This document shows positions 1-6,009 of a stretch of DNA of 10,029 nucleotides, in pieces (positions within the stretch are counted from its first letter, which is position 1; every line of letters begins with the position of its first letter). Under the pieces are notes generated by a model. That model worked only from the letters and a program-made list of their open reading frames with translations, was not told where the DNA came from and did not search any database. This DNA is from Anaerolineae bacterium (GTDB taxonomy: Bacteria; Chloroflexota; Anaerolineae; Promineifilales; Promineifilaceae): assembly GCA_014879345.1 (NCBI GenBank), contig JACSSI010000121.1:1-10029 (forward strand), read 5' to 3'. The position numbers were made by a program, and so were the translations under genes.

Positions 1-4
1 CTCA

Positions 5-69
5 AATTTAATGCCAATTAGTATTGGCAAGACTTTTGTAGTCTGCTTTGTTACACAAAAACTAACCGC
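5..69 (+). repeat. Left copy of 65 bp end-to-end inverted repeat
   Basis: The 65 bases from 5 to 69 match the reverse complement of 9965-10029 at 63 positions by my hand alignment, with no gap. Similarity stops at AACCGC on both sides. Inside lie two small hairpins: GCCAAT/ATTGGC around TAGT, and AGACT/AGTCT around TTTGT. Only four bases lie outside the repeat on this side, so its outer limit cannot be seen. It precedes the presumed promoter region of the MFS gene. It could be the end of an insertion element or MITE, or a dispersed intergenic repeat at which the assembly broke. Confidence 0.85.
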
Positions 70-80
70 GCCCGTGGCGG

Positions 81-92
81 AAACGGCCGTTT
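81..92. repeat. AAACGGCCGTTT palindrome
   Basis: A perfect 12 bp palindrome containing the 10-mer AACGGCCGTT that recurs through the window at 82, 1859, 1932, 3221, 5288, 6616, 7747, 7809 and 9930. It sits 11 bases inside the left inverted repeat. Confidence 0.9.
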
Positions 93-118
93 CTATTTGT
101 GAGTTGTAAATGGAGCAG

Positions 119-146
119 TTGATAGGTGGTGGTTTGGGAGTATGTT
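119..146 (+). promoter_or_regulatory. Weak candidate promoter for the MFS gene
   Basis: TTGATA (119-124) is followed after 16 bases by TATGTT (141-146), inside the AT-rich TATGTTAAAAT. The -35 matches the sigma-70 consensus at five of six positions, the -10 at only four. It lies about 90 bases before the start codon. The call rests on these matches alone. Confidence 0.25.
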
Positions 147-234
147 AAAATGAGGCTGGCATTGGAAAGGAAACTGTCAAAATACGACCGCTGCCTGTTT
201 CTATGCAAAACTGAGAGGATACGGAAAACGAGAC

Positions 235-1824
235 ATGACGACACATACTGAGGAAAATAACGGCAAGAATAATCGCCTGGCTATCTTGTTGGCTATGGCT
301 ATGTTTGTTTTGGTGGTAGACACCTCCATTATGAATGTTTCCATTTCCGCCATCGTCAACGACTTGGGTACAACCGTGAGCGATATTCAAGCCGCTATTG
401 CTCTGGAGGCACTGGTATCGGCCGCTTTTATTTTGATCGGCAGCAAGATTGGGGATTTATACGGCCGTAAACGTGCCTACATTCTCGGTCTGATTGGTTA
501 TGGCATCGGCGCCATTGCCATGACACTCACCCAAAGCATCGTGTATGTCATCATCTTTTGGGCCATTATTGGTGGGCTGGGTGCATCCCTGCTGCTGCCC
601 GCTATGCAGTCTCTGGTACATGGCAACTTTGAAGGCGCCATGCAAAAGAAAGCCTATGCCCTGGTCGGAGCGGCGGCGGCTATTGCGGCGGCTGTTGGGC
701 CGCTAATTGGCGGCTTCATCACCACCTACCTCTCCTGGCGTGTAGGCTTCCTTCTGGAAGCAATTATCATCGCCATCGTCCTGCTTAACATTAGACTGGT
801 CAAAGATGCACCCTATACCGGGCCGCGTCAAGTGGATGTCGTTGGCGCGATTCTTTCTGTTTTTGGCATGGGTGGCATTGTGTTAAGCATCCTGGTTTGG
901 CAAGAAGGGGGCGAAGCGGTTGGCCTCTTGATGGCTGTTGGCATTGTGGCTATGTTCCTGTTTGCCCAATGGCTGCTACGGCGCAAGAAACAAGAAAAAC
1001 CGGCTCTGATTGACCCAGACCTGTTCCGCTCACAGTATTTCCGCCTGGGCATTACCGGGCAAACCCTGCAAAACATTGCGCTTGGCGGCATGATGATTGC
1101 TTTGCCCATCTACTTCCAGATGGTGTTTGAATACACTGCCATGGAGACTGGCATAGCCATTGCTCCTCTGTCCCTCAGTATGTTTGCCGTCGCCCTTCTG
1201 GCTGGACGCCGTGCCGGAAAACGACGGGGTAGCGCCATCATTCGCGCCGGGTTCGCCGCTTTGTCAGTTGGCGTCATCCTGTTGATCCCATTGATTCCCC
1301 GCGCTGACTCGGGTCTGATTTTTGCCATTCCATTGATCATCACCGGAACCGGTTTAGGCTTATTGGTTTCCCAACTGAACAACTACACCTTGTCGCCCAT
1401 ATCTGAAGAGCGCGTCAGCGAAGCGGCGGGGGTAAACTCTGCCGGGGGATCATTTGGACTCTCTTTTGGGCTGGCCTTTGCCGGGGCGATTATGCTGGCG
1501 ACGATGGCCTTTACTTTTACCAGTATGGCCGAATCAAGTGTCATCTTGTCTCCGGACGAACAGCAACAGGTGTCCACGGCTCTGGAAGAAGACGCCCAAA
1601 TTATGAGCAATACGCAACTGGAGGAGCAATTAGTGGGTCAACCCACCGATGTTCAAGCTGAAATTATTCGCATCAATACGGATGCCCGGCATGTTGCGCT
1701 ACAAGTTGCGCTGCTGGTGCCACTGCTGGCGGCTTTGCTCGGTTTGTTTGATTCGATTCGCATGGTCAGGCTGCCGGAGCCGGAACCAGCCAATTCTGCC
1801 GAAGGGACAATTTTGGGCGGATAG
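235..1824 (+). CDS. MFS drug-efflux transporter, DHA2 (14-TM, EmrB/QacA) type
   Basis: A 529-residue integral membrane protein expected to export drugs or other small hydrophobic compounds in exchange for protons. The first helix carries a DHA2-like motif, VVDTSIMNV (Asp29, Asn34). The loop motif GSKIGDLYGRKR (69-80) is MFS motif A, and Gly145 to GPLIGG (155-160) is the antiporter motif C. Hydrophobic segments continue to the C-terminus. A polar loop of about 50 residues (roughly 435-485) precedes the last helix, as in many DHA2 members. The length fits the 14-helix family. The ATG at 235 gives a normal short polar N-terminus; the nearest purine-rich box (GAGAGG, 213-218) is rather far upstream, so the start is fairly but not fully secure. 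It stands alone on the plus strand with no regulator gene beside it. The substrate cannot be told. Confidence 0.9.
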   Translation: MTTHTEENNGKNNRLAILLAMAMFVLVVDTSIMNVSISAIVNDLGTTVSDIQAAIALEALVSAAFILIGSKIGDLYGRKRAYILGLIGYGIGAIAMTLTQSIVYVIIFWAIIGGLGASLLLPAMQSLVHGNFEGAMQKKAYALVGAAAAIAAAVGPLIGGFITTYLSWRVGFLLEAIIIAIVLLNIRLVKDAPYTGPRQVDVVGAILSVFGMGGIVLSILVWQEGGEAVGLLMAVGIVAMFLFAQWLLRRKKQEKPALIDPDLFRSQYFRLGITGQTLQNIALGGMMIALPIYFQMVFEYTAMETGIAIAPLSLSMFAVALLAGRRAGKRRGSAIIRAGFAALSVGVILLIPLIPRADSGLIFAIPLIITGTGLGLLVSQLNNYTLSPISEERVSEAAGVNSAGGSFGLSFGLAFAGAIMLATMAFTFTSMAESSVILSPDEQQQVSTALEEDAQIMSNTQLEEQLVGQPTDVQAEIIRINTDARHVALQVALLVPLLAALLGLFDSIRMVRLPEPEPANSAEGTILGG

Positions 1825-1950
1825 TGTTTATGTTTGATCTGTAAAACGTTGGCAGAGGAACGGCCGTTCTCCCCTCAATTTAGTAGACAGCCTGCTGAGT
1901 AGTGGATTTTGGTTGGGGACTATGGGGAGGAAACGGCCGTTCCTCCCCAT
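1825..1950. repeat. Intergenic stretch with two AACGGCCGTT copies and a 29 bp palindrome
   Basis: After the MFS stop codon lie AACGGCCGTT at 1859-1868 and again at 1932-1941. The second copy is flanked by ATGGGGAGG (1922-1930) and CCTCCCCAT (1942-1950), so the 29 bases can fold into one hairpin with a single bulged A at 1931. No T-run follows on either strand, so it is not a standard intrinsic terminator, although it could act as a transcript end or barrier between the facing genes. Confidence 0.75.
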
Positions 1951-2120
1951 AAACCCTTATCCCCTTGTATACGCCGCCCGAATCTCTTCCATCCGTTTCC
2001 GATTCGCATCACCATCACCATAACCCAGGCGTGACGCAGATCGGAATTGAATCAAACCAGCCGATTCATCAAAATAAATTCCCACGTCATCCACAAATCT
2101 CCAGATGGGCGAACGAAATT
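1951..2120 (-). pseudogene. 3' fragment of a DUF1499 gene (copy of 2969-3138)
   Basis: On the minus strand, 2120-1957 encodes the last 54 or so residues of a DUF1499 protein: FRSPIWRFVDDV, then LIQFRSASRLGYGDGDANRK, ending in a TAA stop. The 170 bases align without gaps to 2969-3138 inside and just past the intact DUF1499 gene, with nine differences by my count (about 95% identity). Eight differences fall in coding sequence: three silent and five that change four residues. Upstream of 2120 the similarity ends abruptly. The open frame continues only to a TTG at 2154 and lacks the membrane anchor and the CPxSPNCVSS motif. I read it as a decaying duplicate, not a working gene. No function can be seen for the next 117 bases up to 2237. 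Confidence 0.8.
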
Positions 2121-2237
2121 TGGAGCGAGGGCAGGTCTGTTTTGGCGCTGTCAAATATGGTGCAGATTTTCAATGCTTGAATCAACAAACGAGCTTCTGC
2201 CATTGTTTTGAGCATGTCGGTTTAGCCAGCTCCAGGC

Positions 2238-2798
2238 TTAATCTTCCGAATCGCCATCATTGGCATCTCTCTCAAACGTAGTTTGCGGCCAATCCTCACT
2301 TGCTCTCTCTGCTTGTTTGGTAATCTTGACCGACCAGGCACGCAGACCAACAAACACACCTAAGGCGGCAATCGGTAAGGCAATACCAGCCCCATATGGA
2401 AGCAGGTCTGTGGTTTCCCCCGCAAACATAGCACCCATAAAATTGACAGCCAGCACGACCACGGTTACGCCAATGAGATTGGTTTCTAACTCTTCTGTAC
2501 TGTCAATTTTCAACCAGTTGGGGAAATCAATTTCTTTGATAAAAAGTTGAAACAAGCCCACGGCGGTGATGTAGAGTACCGTACCCACCAGAAAGGTGTG
2601 TACATATTCCACCACCTCAAAGATGATAACACCCTGACTGACTTCAGCCCCTTCATGGGCAAAGCCGTTAACGGCCAGTTCAAAAAGCAGTTGAATTAAA
2701 CTAATGCCTCCGAAAACAAAAAAGAAAGCAGCAGCAATGCCTAACCCCAAAATAGGTATCAAGACAAGATAACGGGTTCCGAGTAATAATCGTGACAT
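2238..2798 (-). CDS. YqhA / UPF0114 family membrane protein
   Basis: A 186-residue protein with about four membrane helices: roughly residues 8-40, 55-85, 108-128 and 135-152. The middle stretch FPNWLKIDSTEELETNLIGV resembles the conserved cytoplasmic segment of the UPF0114/YqhA family (NWL.K.D...L..K), whose biochemical role is not established. The tail after the last helix (about residues 155-186) is polar and acidic, and longer than in the enterobacterial YqhA I remember. The ATG at 2798 is preceded on its strand by GGGAG with a 5-base gap, which supports this start. It lies downstream of the DUF1499 gene on the same strand with a gap of 176 bases, and between the intact DUF1499 gene and the fragment of it. 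Confidence 0.7.
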   Translation of the reverse strand: MSRLLLGTRYLVLIPILGLGIAAAFFFVFGGISLIQLLFELAVNGFAHEGAEVSQGVIIFEVVEYVHTFLVGTVLYITAVGLFQLFIKEIDFPNWLKIDSTEELETNLIGVTVVVLAVNFMGAMFAGETTDLLPYGAGIALPIAALGVFVGLRAWSVKITKQAERASEDWPQTTFERDANDGDSED

Positions 2799-2892
2799 AT
2801 GTTCTCCCAGTTTGTGCTGAGGGGGAGGGCAGCTTGAAAATTTGCGCCCTGCGTTTCAACAGTAGTGCCTTTGTAATCGTTTACCTGCGATA

Positions 2893-2908
2893 ATTTACCC
2901 AGGTAAAT
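2893..2908. promoter_or_regulatory. Operator-like palindrome upstream of the YqhA-like gene
   Basis: ATTTACC and GGTAAAT flank a CA dinucleotide, forming a 16 bp palindrome. Another TTTACC half-site lies just before it, near 2879. It is about 95 bases upstream of the ATG at 2798. The central gap is too short for a good hairpin, so a dimeric repressor site is the likelier reading. No regulator gene is nearby. Confidence 0.35.
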
Positions 2909-2968
2909 ATGCTGTATGTGATGTTGATTGTCAAGCTGGTTTTTGGGAAGGGGGCCGTTTTTCACCAC

Positions 2969-3138
2969 AAATCCTTATCCCCTTGCATAAACCGCCCGAA
3001 TCTCCTCCATCCGTTTCCGATTCGCATCACCATCACCATAACCCAGGCGAGACGCAGATCGGAATTGAATCAAACCAGCCGTTTCATCAAAATAAATTTC
3101 CACGTCATCCACAAATCTCCAAATGGGCGAACGAAATT
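2969..3138 (-). repeat. Second copy of the 170 bp direct repeat
   Basis: Matches 1951-2120 without gaps at about 95% identity, in the same orientation. It covers the last 164 bases of the intact DUF1499 gene plus six bases past its stop codon. The YqhA-like gene lies between the two copies, so recombination between them would delete it. Confidence 0.9.
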
Positions 3139-3478
3139 CGGCATGAAGGTAGCCCGGTTCGTTGGTGATGAGCGTGCTGCCTGGCATGGCCTGGATGATG
3201 GCGAGGAGTTTTGCTTGAGCAACGGCCGTTTCCCCTTCATATATCATCCCCTCCATGCCATGTACTTCATCGGTCTCGTATGAGGAGACACAGTTAGGAC
3301 TTTCAGGGCAGGGGGCTAAACGCCCCGCACTGAGCTTATCGAAGGAGCCGTTTACCACCCCCAAATTATCTGGCATTGGACTTGCCAGTCCCACCAGCCA
3401 ACGCAGCACAAAAAACAGCGCCACGCCTATCACCACCACAAACAAAAGCCATTTCAAAATCTTAATCATCATTTTCAC
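2975..3478 (-). CDS. DUF1499 family protein, N-terminally membrane anchored
   Basis: A 167-residue protein of a family without a settled function. Residues 8-31 form one strong membrane helix with no obvious signal cleavage site, so the rest should face the outside of the membrane. The DUF1499 core follows: RLAPCPESPNCVSSYE (53-68), then GYLHAEFRSPIWRFVDDVEI, then QFRSASRLGYGDGDANRKR near the C-terminus. Residues 45-52 (SFDKLSAG) interrupt the usual run into G-[RK]-L-A-P-C-P and match a 24 bp insertion described separately. The start codon is uncertain, because ATG also occurs at residues 3 and 4 and the ribosome site is weak. The last 53 residues are duplicated at 1957-2120. The gene faces the Het-C-like gene divergently across 119 bases. 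Confidence 0.8.
   Translation of the reverse strand: MKMMIKILKWLLFVVVIGVALFFVLRWLVGLASPMPDNLGVVNGSFDKLSAGRLAPCPESPNCVSSYETDEVHGMEGMIYEGETAVAQAKLLAIIQAMPGSTLITNEPGYLHAEFRSPIWRFVDDVEIYFDETAGLIQFRSASRLGYGDGDANRKRMEEIRAVYARG
3221..3230. repeat. AACGGCCGTT inside the DUF1499 gene
   Basis: A perfect copy of the recurrent 10-mer, read in the gene as Thr-Ala-Val within GETAVAQ. Confidence 0.9.
3323..3346 (-). repeat. 24 bp in-frame insertion splitting an AACGGCCGTT site
   Basis: On the minus strand, 24 bases starting TCCTTCGATAAGCTCAG encode SFDKLSAG. Removing them joins AAACGGC to CGTTT and restores the 12 bp palindrome AAACGGCCGTTT. It also restores the protein to NGRLAPCPESPNCVSS, the form usual in DUF1499. 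The phrase CTTCGA-AAGCTCAG resembles a short repeat that I recall from many bacterial genomes. That the 24 bases are an insertion is inferred from this double restoration; no uninterrupted homologue is in the window. Confidence 0.6.
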
Positions 3479-3513
3479 TTTAATTTCTCACGCTATGAAT
3501 TGTAGAAAAACTT

Positions 3514-3529
3514 ACGCCAAGACGCCAAG
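3514..3529. repeat. Tandem ACGCCAAG x2 in a divergent intergenic region
   Basis: The octamer ACGCCAAG occurs twice in a row between the divergent DUF1499 and Het-C-like genes (intergenic 3479-3597). A loosely complementary stretch (CTTTGCGACTTCACGCGAG) follows at about 3543-3561. No convincing promoter was found for either gene here. Confidence 0.5.
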
Positions 3530-3597
3530 TTTATTTTTACGCCTTTGCGACTTCACGCGAGTCTTGTTTTTCTCTCTGAGCACGTCATAATTTGAAC

Positions 3598-4239
3598 ATG
3601 GAAGCAAAATACCACCGCCAAATGCTCAACAAAGTCTTGAGCACCCACTTCAATCAAGCCGACCTCAACACCATCACCCGTGCCAACCTGCGCCAGGATT
3701 GGCCTCGTGGTCAACTGCATCCTGAATACCATTGCGACAATTCCACATTTGCTGCAAGCGAAACCTACATCCATCAGCAGCGCCAACTCACGCTCCAGGC
3801 GCTGGCTGCCCAAAATCGGGCGGCAGCGCTGGCCGCTTTTGGCCGACTGCTGCATACGCGCCAGGATTTTTACGCCCATTCCAACTGGATTCCCCTCCAG
3901 GTGGCGCAACACGGCGGTTTAACCATCTGTGCGCCCGAATCTGTCGCCCTGTGCCTGAATCCTTTGGTTGAAACCAACCTGATATCGGGTAACGCCAGCA
4001 TCCCGCGCTGGCTGCTTTACCGCATCCCCTTGCTCGGCTCTTTCGTCAAGCGCTTCTACTTTCCCCCAGACAGTCATGAAGCGATGAATTTGGATAATCC
4101 AAAACAGGGGCCGCTGTTCGCCTACGCTATGGCGGCGGCGACCAGGCATACACAGCTCGAATTTGAGCAGTTGTTGGCTGAAGTTGAGGAGAATTTGGGG
4201 AAAACGTCCGTTGCCAGTTTTCTCAGCCCAAGCCAGTAA
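3598..4239 (+). CDS. Het-C-like putative zinc-dependent hydrolase
   Basis: 213 residues from the ATG at 3598; a TTG two codons earlier (3592) is also possible, and neither has a clear ribosome site. Around residues 45-51 it reads HCDNSTF, and at 84-98 LLHTRQDFYAHSNWI. The second segment closely resembles the LHTxQDFYSHSNW signature of Het-C-type proteins, which are related to zinc-dependent phospholipase C and S1/P1 nuclease folds. His45, Asp47, His86, Asp90 and His94 are the likely metal ligands. There is no obvious signal peptide. Residues 140-160 (IPRWLLYRIPLLGSFVKRFY) are hydrophobic and basic, perhaps for membrane contact. It is short compared with large Het-C proteins and looks like one domain. 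The substrate is unknown: a lipase or phosphodiesterase role is plausible but unproven. It stands alone on the plus strand. Confidence 0.6.
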   Translation: MEAKYHRQMLNKVLSTHFNQADLNTITRANLRQDWPRGQLHPEYHCDNSTFAASETYIHQQRQLTLQALAAQNRAAALAAFGRLLHTRQDFYAHSNWIPLQVAQHGGLTICAPESVALCLNPLVETNLISGNASIPRWLLYRIPLLGSFVKRFYFPPDSHEAMNLDNPKQGPLFAYAMAAATRHTQLEFEQLLAEVEENLGKTSVASFLSPSQ

Positions 4240-4267
4240 GTGTCACCTGCTTATTCAATAAACAGAA

Positions 4268-4299
4268 AGCCCTCCTATGCAGTTTCACACAGGAGGGCT
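4268..4299 (-). terminator. Intrinsic terminator of the aminotransferase gene
   Basis: AGCCCTCCT (4268-4276) and AGGAGGGCT (4291-4299) form a perfect 9 bp stem with a 14-base loop. On the minus strand the hairpin is followed by TTTCTGTTTATT, a usable U-rich tail. It lies 122 bases past the aminotransferase stop. The plus side has no U-run, so it would serve the facing Het-C-like gene less well. Confidence 0.75.
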
Positions 4300-4385
4300 A
4301 ACGGGAAAGTGGGTGTGGGAACTAAAAACAATTTTCAGCGAGCAAAAAACGGTTCGTGGGAAACCATCACCTATGGGAGGAATAC

Positions 4386-4407
4386 CTCACTGAAAACTGG
4401 AAACTGT
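4386..4407 (-). repeat. 22 bp dispersed repeat, copy 1
   Basis: Its reverse complement begins ACAGTTTCCAG and ends CAGTGAG. It matches 7953-7974 at 20 of 22 positions. It lies 14 bases past the aminotransferase stop codon. Confidence 0.6.
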
Positions 4408-4420
4408 TTACTGAGAACGA

Positions 4421-5626
4421 TTAAGCAAACACTTTCTCTGCCATCAAAACCGCTTCAATATGACCCAAGGCCCAGTCGATTTCATCTTTGGTAATCACCA
4501 GCGGTGGGGCAAAACGAATCACCGTTTCATGGGTTTCCTTGCACAAAATGCCCCGCTCTCGCAGCGATTCACAGAACGGCCGTGCCGGGACAGTCAGCTC
4601 AACACCAATAAACAACCCCTTGCCCCGCACTTCTTTAATAACAGCGCTTTCAATACGCGCCAGGCGCCCTTTGAAATACTCACCCAAATCACGCGAGCGT
4701 GCCACCAACTCTTCATCCACAATCACTTGCAGCGCCGCACGACCAATCGCCGAACCCAGCGGGTTGCCGCCAAACGTGCTGCCGTGATCGCCTGGTTTGA
4801 AGAGACCCAACACTTCCTTATCCGTCAGCACAGCCGAGACAGGATAGAAACCACCGCTCAATGCCTTGCCAATAATCATCACATCAGGACGCACGCCTTC
4901 ATGCTCGCTGGCAAATAGCTTACCCGTGCGTCCCAGACCTGTTTGAATTTCGTCAGCGATGAGGAGAACGTTATGACGCGCACAAATGGTGGCTGCATCA
5001 TACAGGTAGCCAGCAGGAGGCATCACCACGCCGCCTTCACCCTGAATCGGTTCCAGCATAAAGCCAACGGTATTGGGGGTAATGGCCGCTTCTAGCGCGA
5101 CCGGATCACCATAAGGAACTCGGACGAAGCCAGGGGTAAACGGGCCAAACTGTTCGCGGTAAGCTTCCTCACTGGAGAAACCAACGATGGTGGTGGTACG
5201 ACCATGGAAGTTGCCATTGCAGACGATGATTTCTGCCTGACCATCTGGTACACCTTTAGTGGCATACCCCCATTTACGGACTGCTTTAACGGCCGTTTCC
5301 ACCGCCTCAGCTCCAGAATTCATCGGTAGCGCCATCTCATATCCCGTTAACTCACACAATTCCTTGAGGAACGGTCCCATCTGATCATTACGAAAAGCGC
5401 GAGAAGTAAGCGTAACCCGCTGCATCTGCGCCACAGCCGCCTGCATAATTTTAGGATGACAATGCCCCTGATTAACAGCCGAATAGGCGCTCAAGCAGTC
5501 CAAATATTTATTACCATCAACATCATACACCCACACCCCCTCAGCCCTGTCAATCACGACATCAAGCGGGTGATAATTGTGAGCGCTGTATGTTTCTTCT
5601 AATTCAATATACTGTTTACTGTCCAT
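4421..5626 (-). CDS. rocD: Ornithine aminotransferase-like class-III PLP enzyme
   Basis: A 401-residue cytoplasmic enzyme, the normal size for ornithine-oxo-acid aminotransferase. That enzyme moves the delta-amino group of ornithine to 2-oxoglutarate to give glutamate semialdehyde, linking arginine and proline metabolism. The N-terminus reads ETYSAHNYHPLDVV and AYSAVNQGHCHPKI, typical of this subgroup; Tyr18 and Tyr48 sit where the known enzyme has its substrate tyrosines. NSGAEAVE (103-110) binds PLP phosphate. FHGRT (140-144) carries the arginine expected to hold the substrate, EPIQGE ends at Glu197, Asp225 is in LIADEIQTG, and Lys254 in IIGKALSGG should form the Schiff base. GGAGGT precedes the ATG with a gap of 8 bases. 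Acetylornithine or another diamine aminotransferase remains possible. Its long upstream leader suggests regulation at RNA level. Confidence 0.88.
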   Translation of the reverse strand: MDSKQYIELEETYSAHNYHPLDVVIDRAEGVWVYDVDGNKYLDCLSAYSAVNQGHCHPKIMQAAVAQMQRVTLTSRAFRNDQMGPFLKELCELTGYEMALPMNSGAEAVETAVKAVRKWGYATKGVPDGQAEIIVCNGNFHGRTTTIVGFSSEEAYREQFGPFTPGFVRVPYGDPVALEAAITPNTVGFMLEPIQGEGGVVMPPAGYLYDAATICARHNVLLIADEIQTGLGRTGKLFASEHEGVRPDVMIIGKALSGGFYPVSAVLTDKEVLGLFKPGDHGSTFGGNPLGSAIGRAALQVIVDEELVARSRDLGEYFKGRLARIESAVIKEVRGKGLFIGVELTVPARPFCESLRERGILCKETHETVIRFAPPLVITKDEIDWALGHIEAVLMAEKVFA

Positions 5627-5880
5627 GGGTCAAAACCTCCAATGATTATGCCTATGTGGAAAATGGGATTTTCACCACATCACAAGAGATAAAATAGGTC
5701 TAAGAGGCTGCGATTGAAAAGCGAAGACTTGTGTCAGATAGTGAAATTGAAGACCGGCCTGACAAACGCAAGCGTTTAAAAAAAGAACCCGATTCCAAAC
5801 AAGAAATCAGGCTTTGCTCAGACCTCTAACCGTCCCCGGTTAGTAGAGGGTCATCTTTTAGGATGTGGTTTTCAATTATG
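5627..5880 (-). promoter_or_regulatory. Structured leader of the aminotransferase gene, class not recognised
   Basis: Read on the minus strand, the roughly 250 bases between the promoter and the ATG can fold into a series of hairpins. They are: CTAACCG/CGGTTAG capped by a GGGA (GNRA-type) tetraloop, with an outer helix (5821-5852); an intrinsic terminator (5778-5813); AAACG/CGTTT around CTTG (5764-5777); TGTCAG/CTGACA (5732-5764, which overlaps the previous one); and, 14 bases before the ribosome site, ATGTGG/CCACAT enclosing AAAAT/ATTTT (5654-5680). This could be an attenuator or riboswitch leader. The simpler alternative is that the terminator just ends uppP transcripts. I do not see a T-box, lysine, glycine, TPP or SAM core. 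Confidence 0.5.
5778..5813 (-). terminator. Intrinsic terminator between uppP and the aminotransferase gene
   Basis: On the minus strand AGCCTGATT (5805-5813) pairs with AATCGGGTT (5786-5794) over nine positions including two or three G-U pairs, followed by C and seven T residues (5778-5784). It is about 150 bases before the aminotransferase ATG and just after a candidate promoter on the same strand, so it may work as an attenuator. Confidence 0.7.
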
Positions 5881-5885
5881 ATCTG

Positions 5886-5915
5886 ATTATACGGCAGATT
5901 CCGGCAATTTGTCTA
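5886..5915 (-). promoter_or_regulatory. Candidate sigma-70 promoter for the aminotransferase gene
   Basis: On the minus strand TAGACA (5910-5915) is followed after 18 bases by a perfect TATAAT (5886-5891). This places the start of transcription near 5880, giving a leader of about 250 nt. Confidence 0.55.
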
Positions 5916-5921
5916 CAAATT
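5906..5921. promoter_or_regulatory. Perfect palindrome over the -35 box
   Basis: AATTTGT (5906-5912) and ACAAATT (5915-5921) flank CT. The 16 bp dyad covers the whole proposed -35 element, where a repressor would block RNA polymerase. Nearby, CGGCA occurs twice, 10 bases apart (5892 and 5902). Confidence 0.45.
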
Positions 5922-6009
5922 CCAGGAAACGTTATGAAACGAATTGATTTAGGTAGATTGAGTTCATAATTGGCTTATTACGTAAAACAGACGGCCTCAC
6001 AACCAGTGT

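Noticed and set aside
1922..1950. Intrinsic terminator for the MFS gene
   Set aside because: The 29 bp palindrome folds well but neither strand has a T-run after it; kept as a palindrome only.
1957..2154. 65-codon minus-strand open frame as a real small gene
   Set aside because: Its C-terminal 53 codons are a copy of the DUF1499 gene end; the first 12 codons are unrelated, it would start with TTG, and no ribosome site or upstream domain is present.
2983..3590. Plus-strand open frames opposite the DUF1499 gene (for example 2983-3168 and 3255-3590)
   Set aside because: They mirror the duplicated coding sequence on the other strand, have no family features, and the one at 1965-2180 is simply the shadow of the repeat.
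3541..3600. TTG at 3592 as the start of the Het-C-like gene
   Set aside because: It adds only two residues and the ATG at 3598 is the commoner start type here; neither has a distinct ribosome site, so the choice is weak.
5778..5852. c-di-GMP-I (GEMM) riboswitch before the aminotransferase
   Set aside because: GCAAAGCC follows a GNRA-capped stem, faintly like GEMM, but the 5' GCAAACC element and the long P3 partner are missing; the second stem is best explained as an intrinsic terminator.
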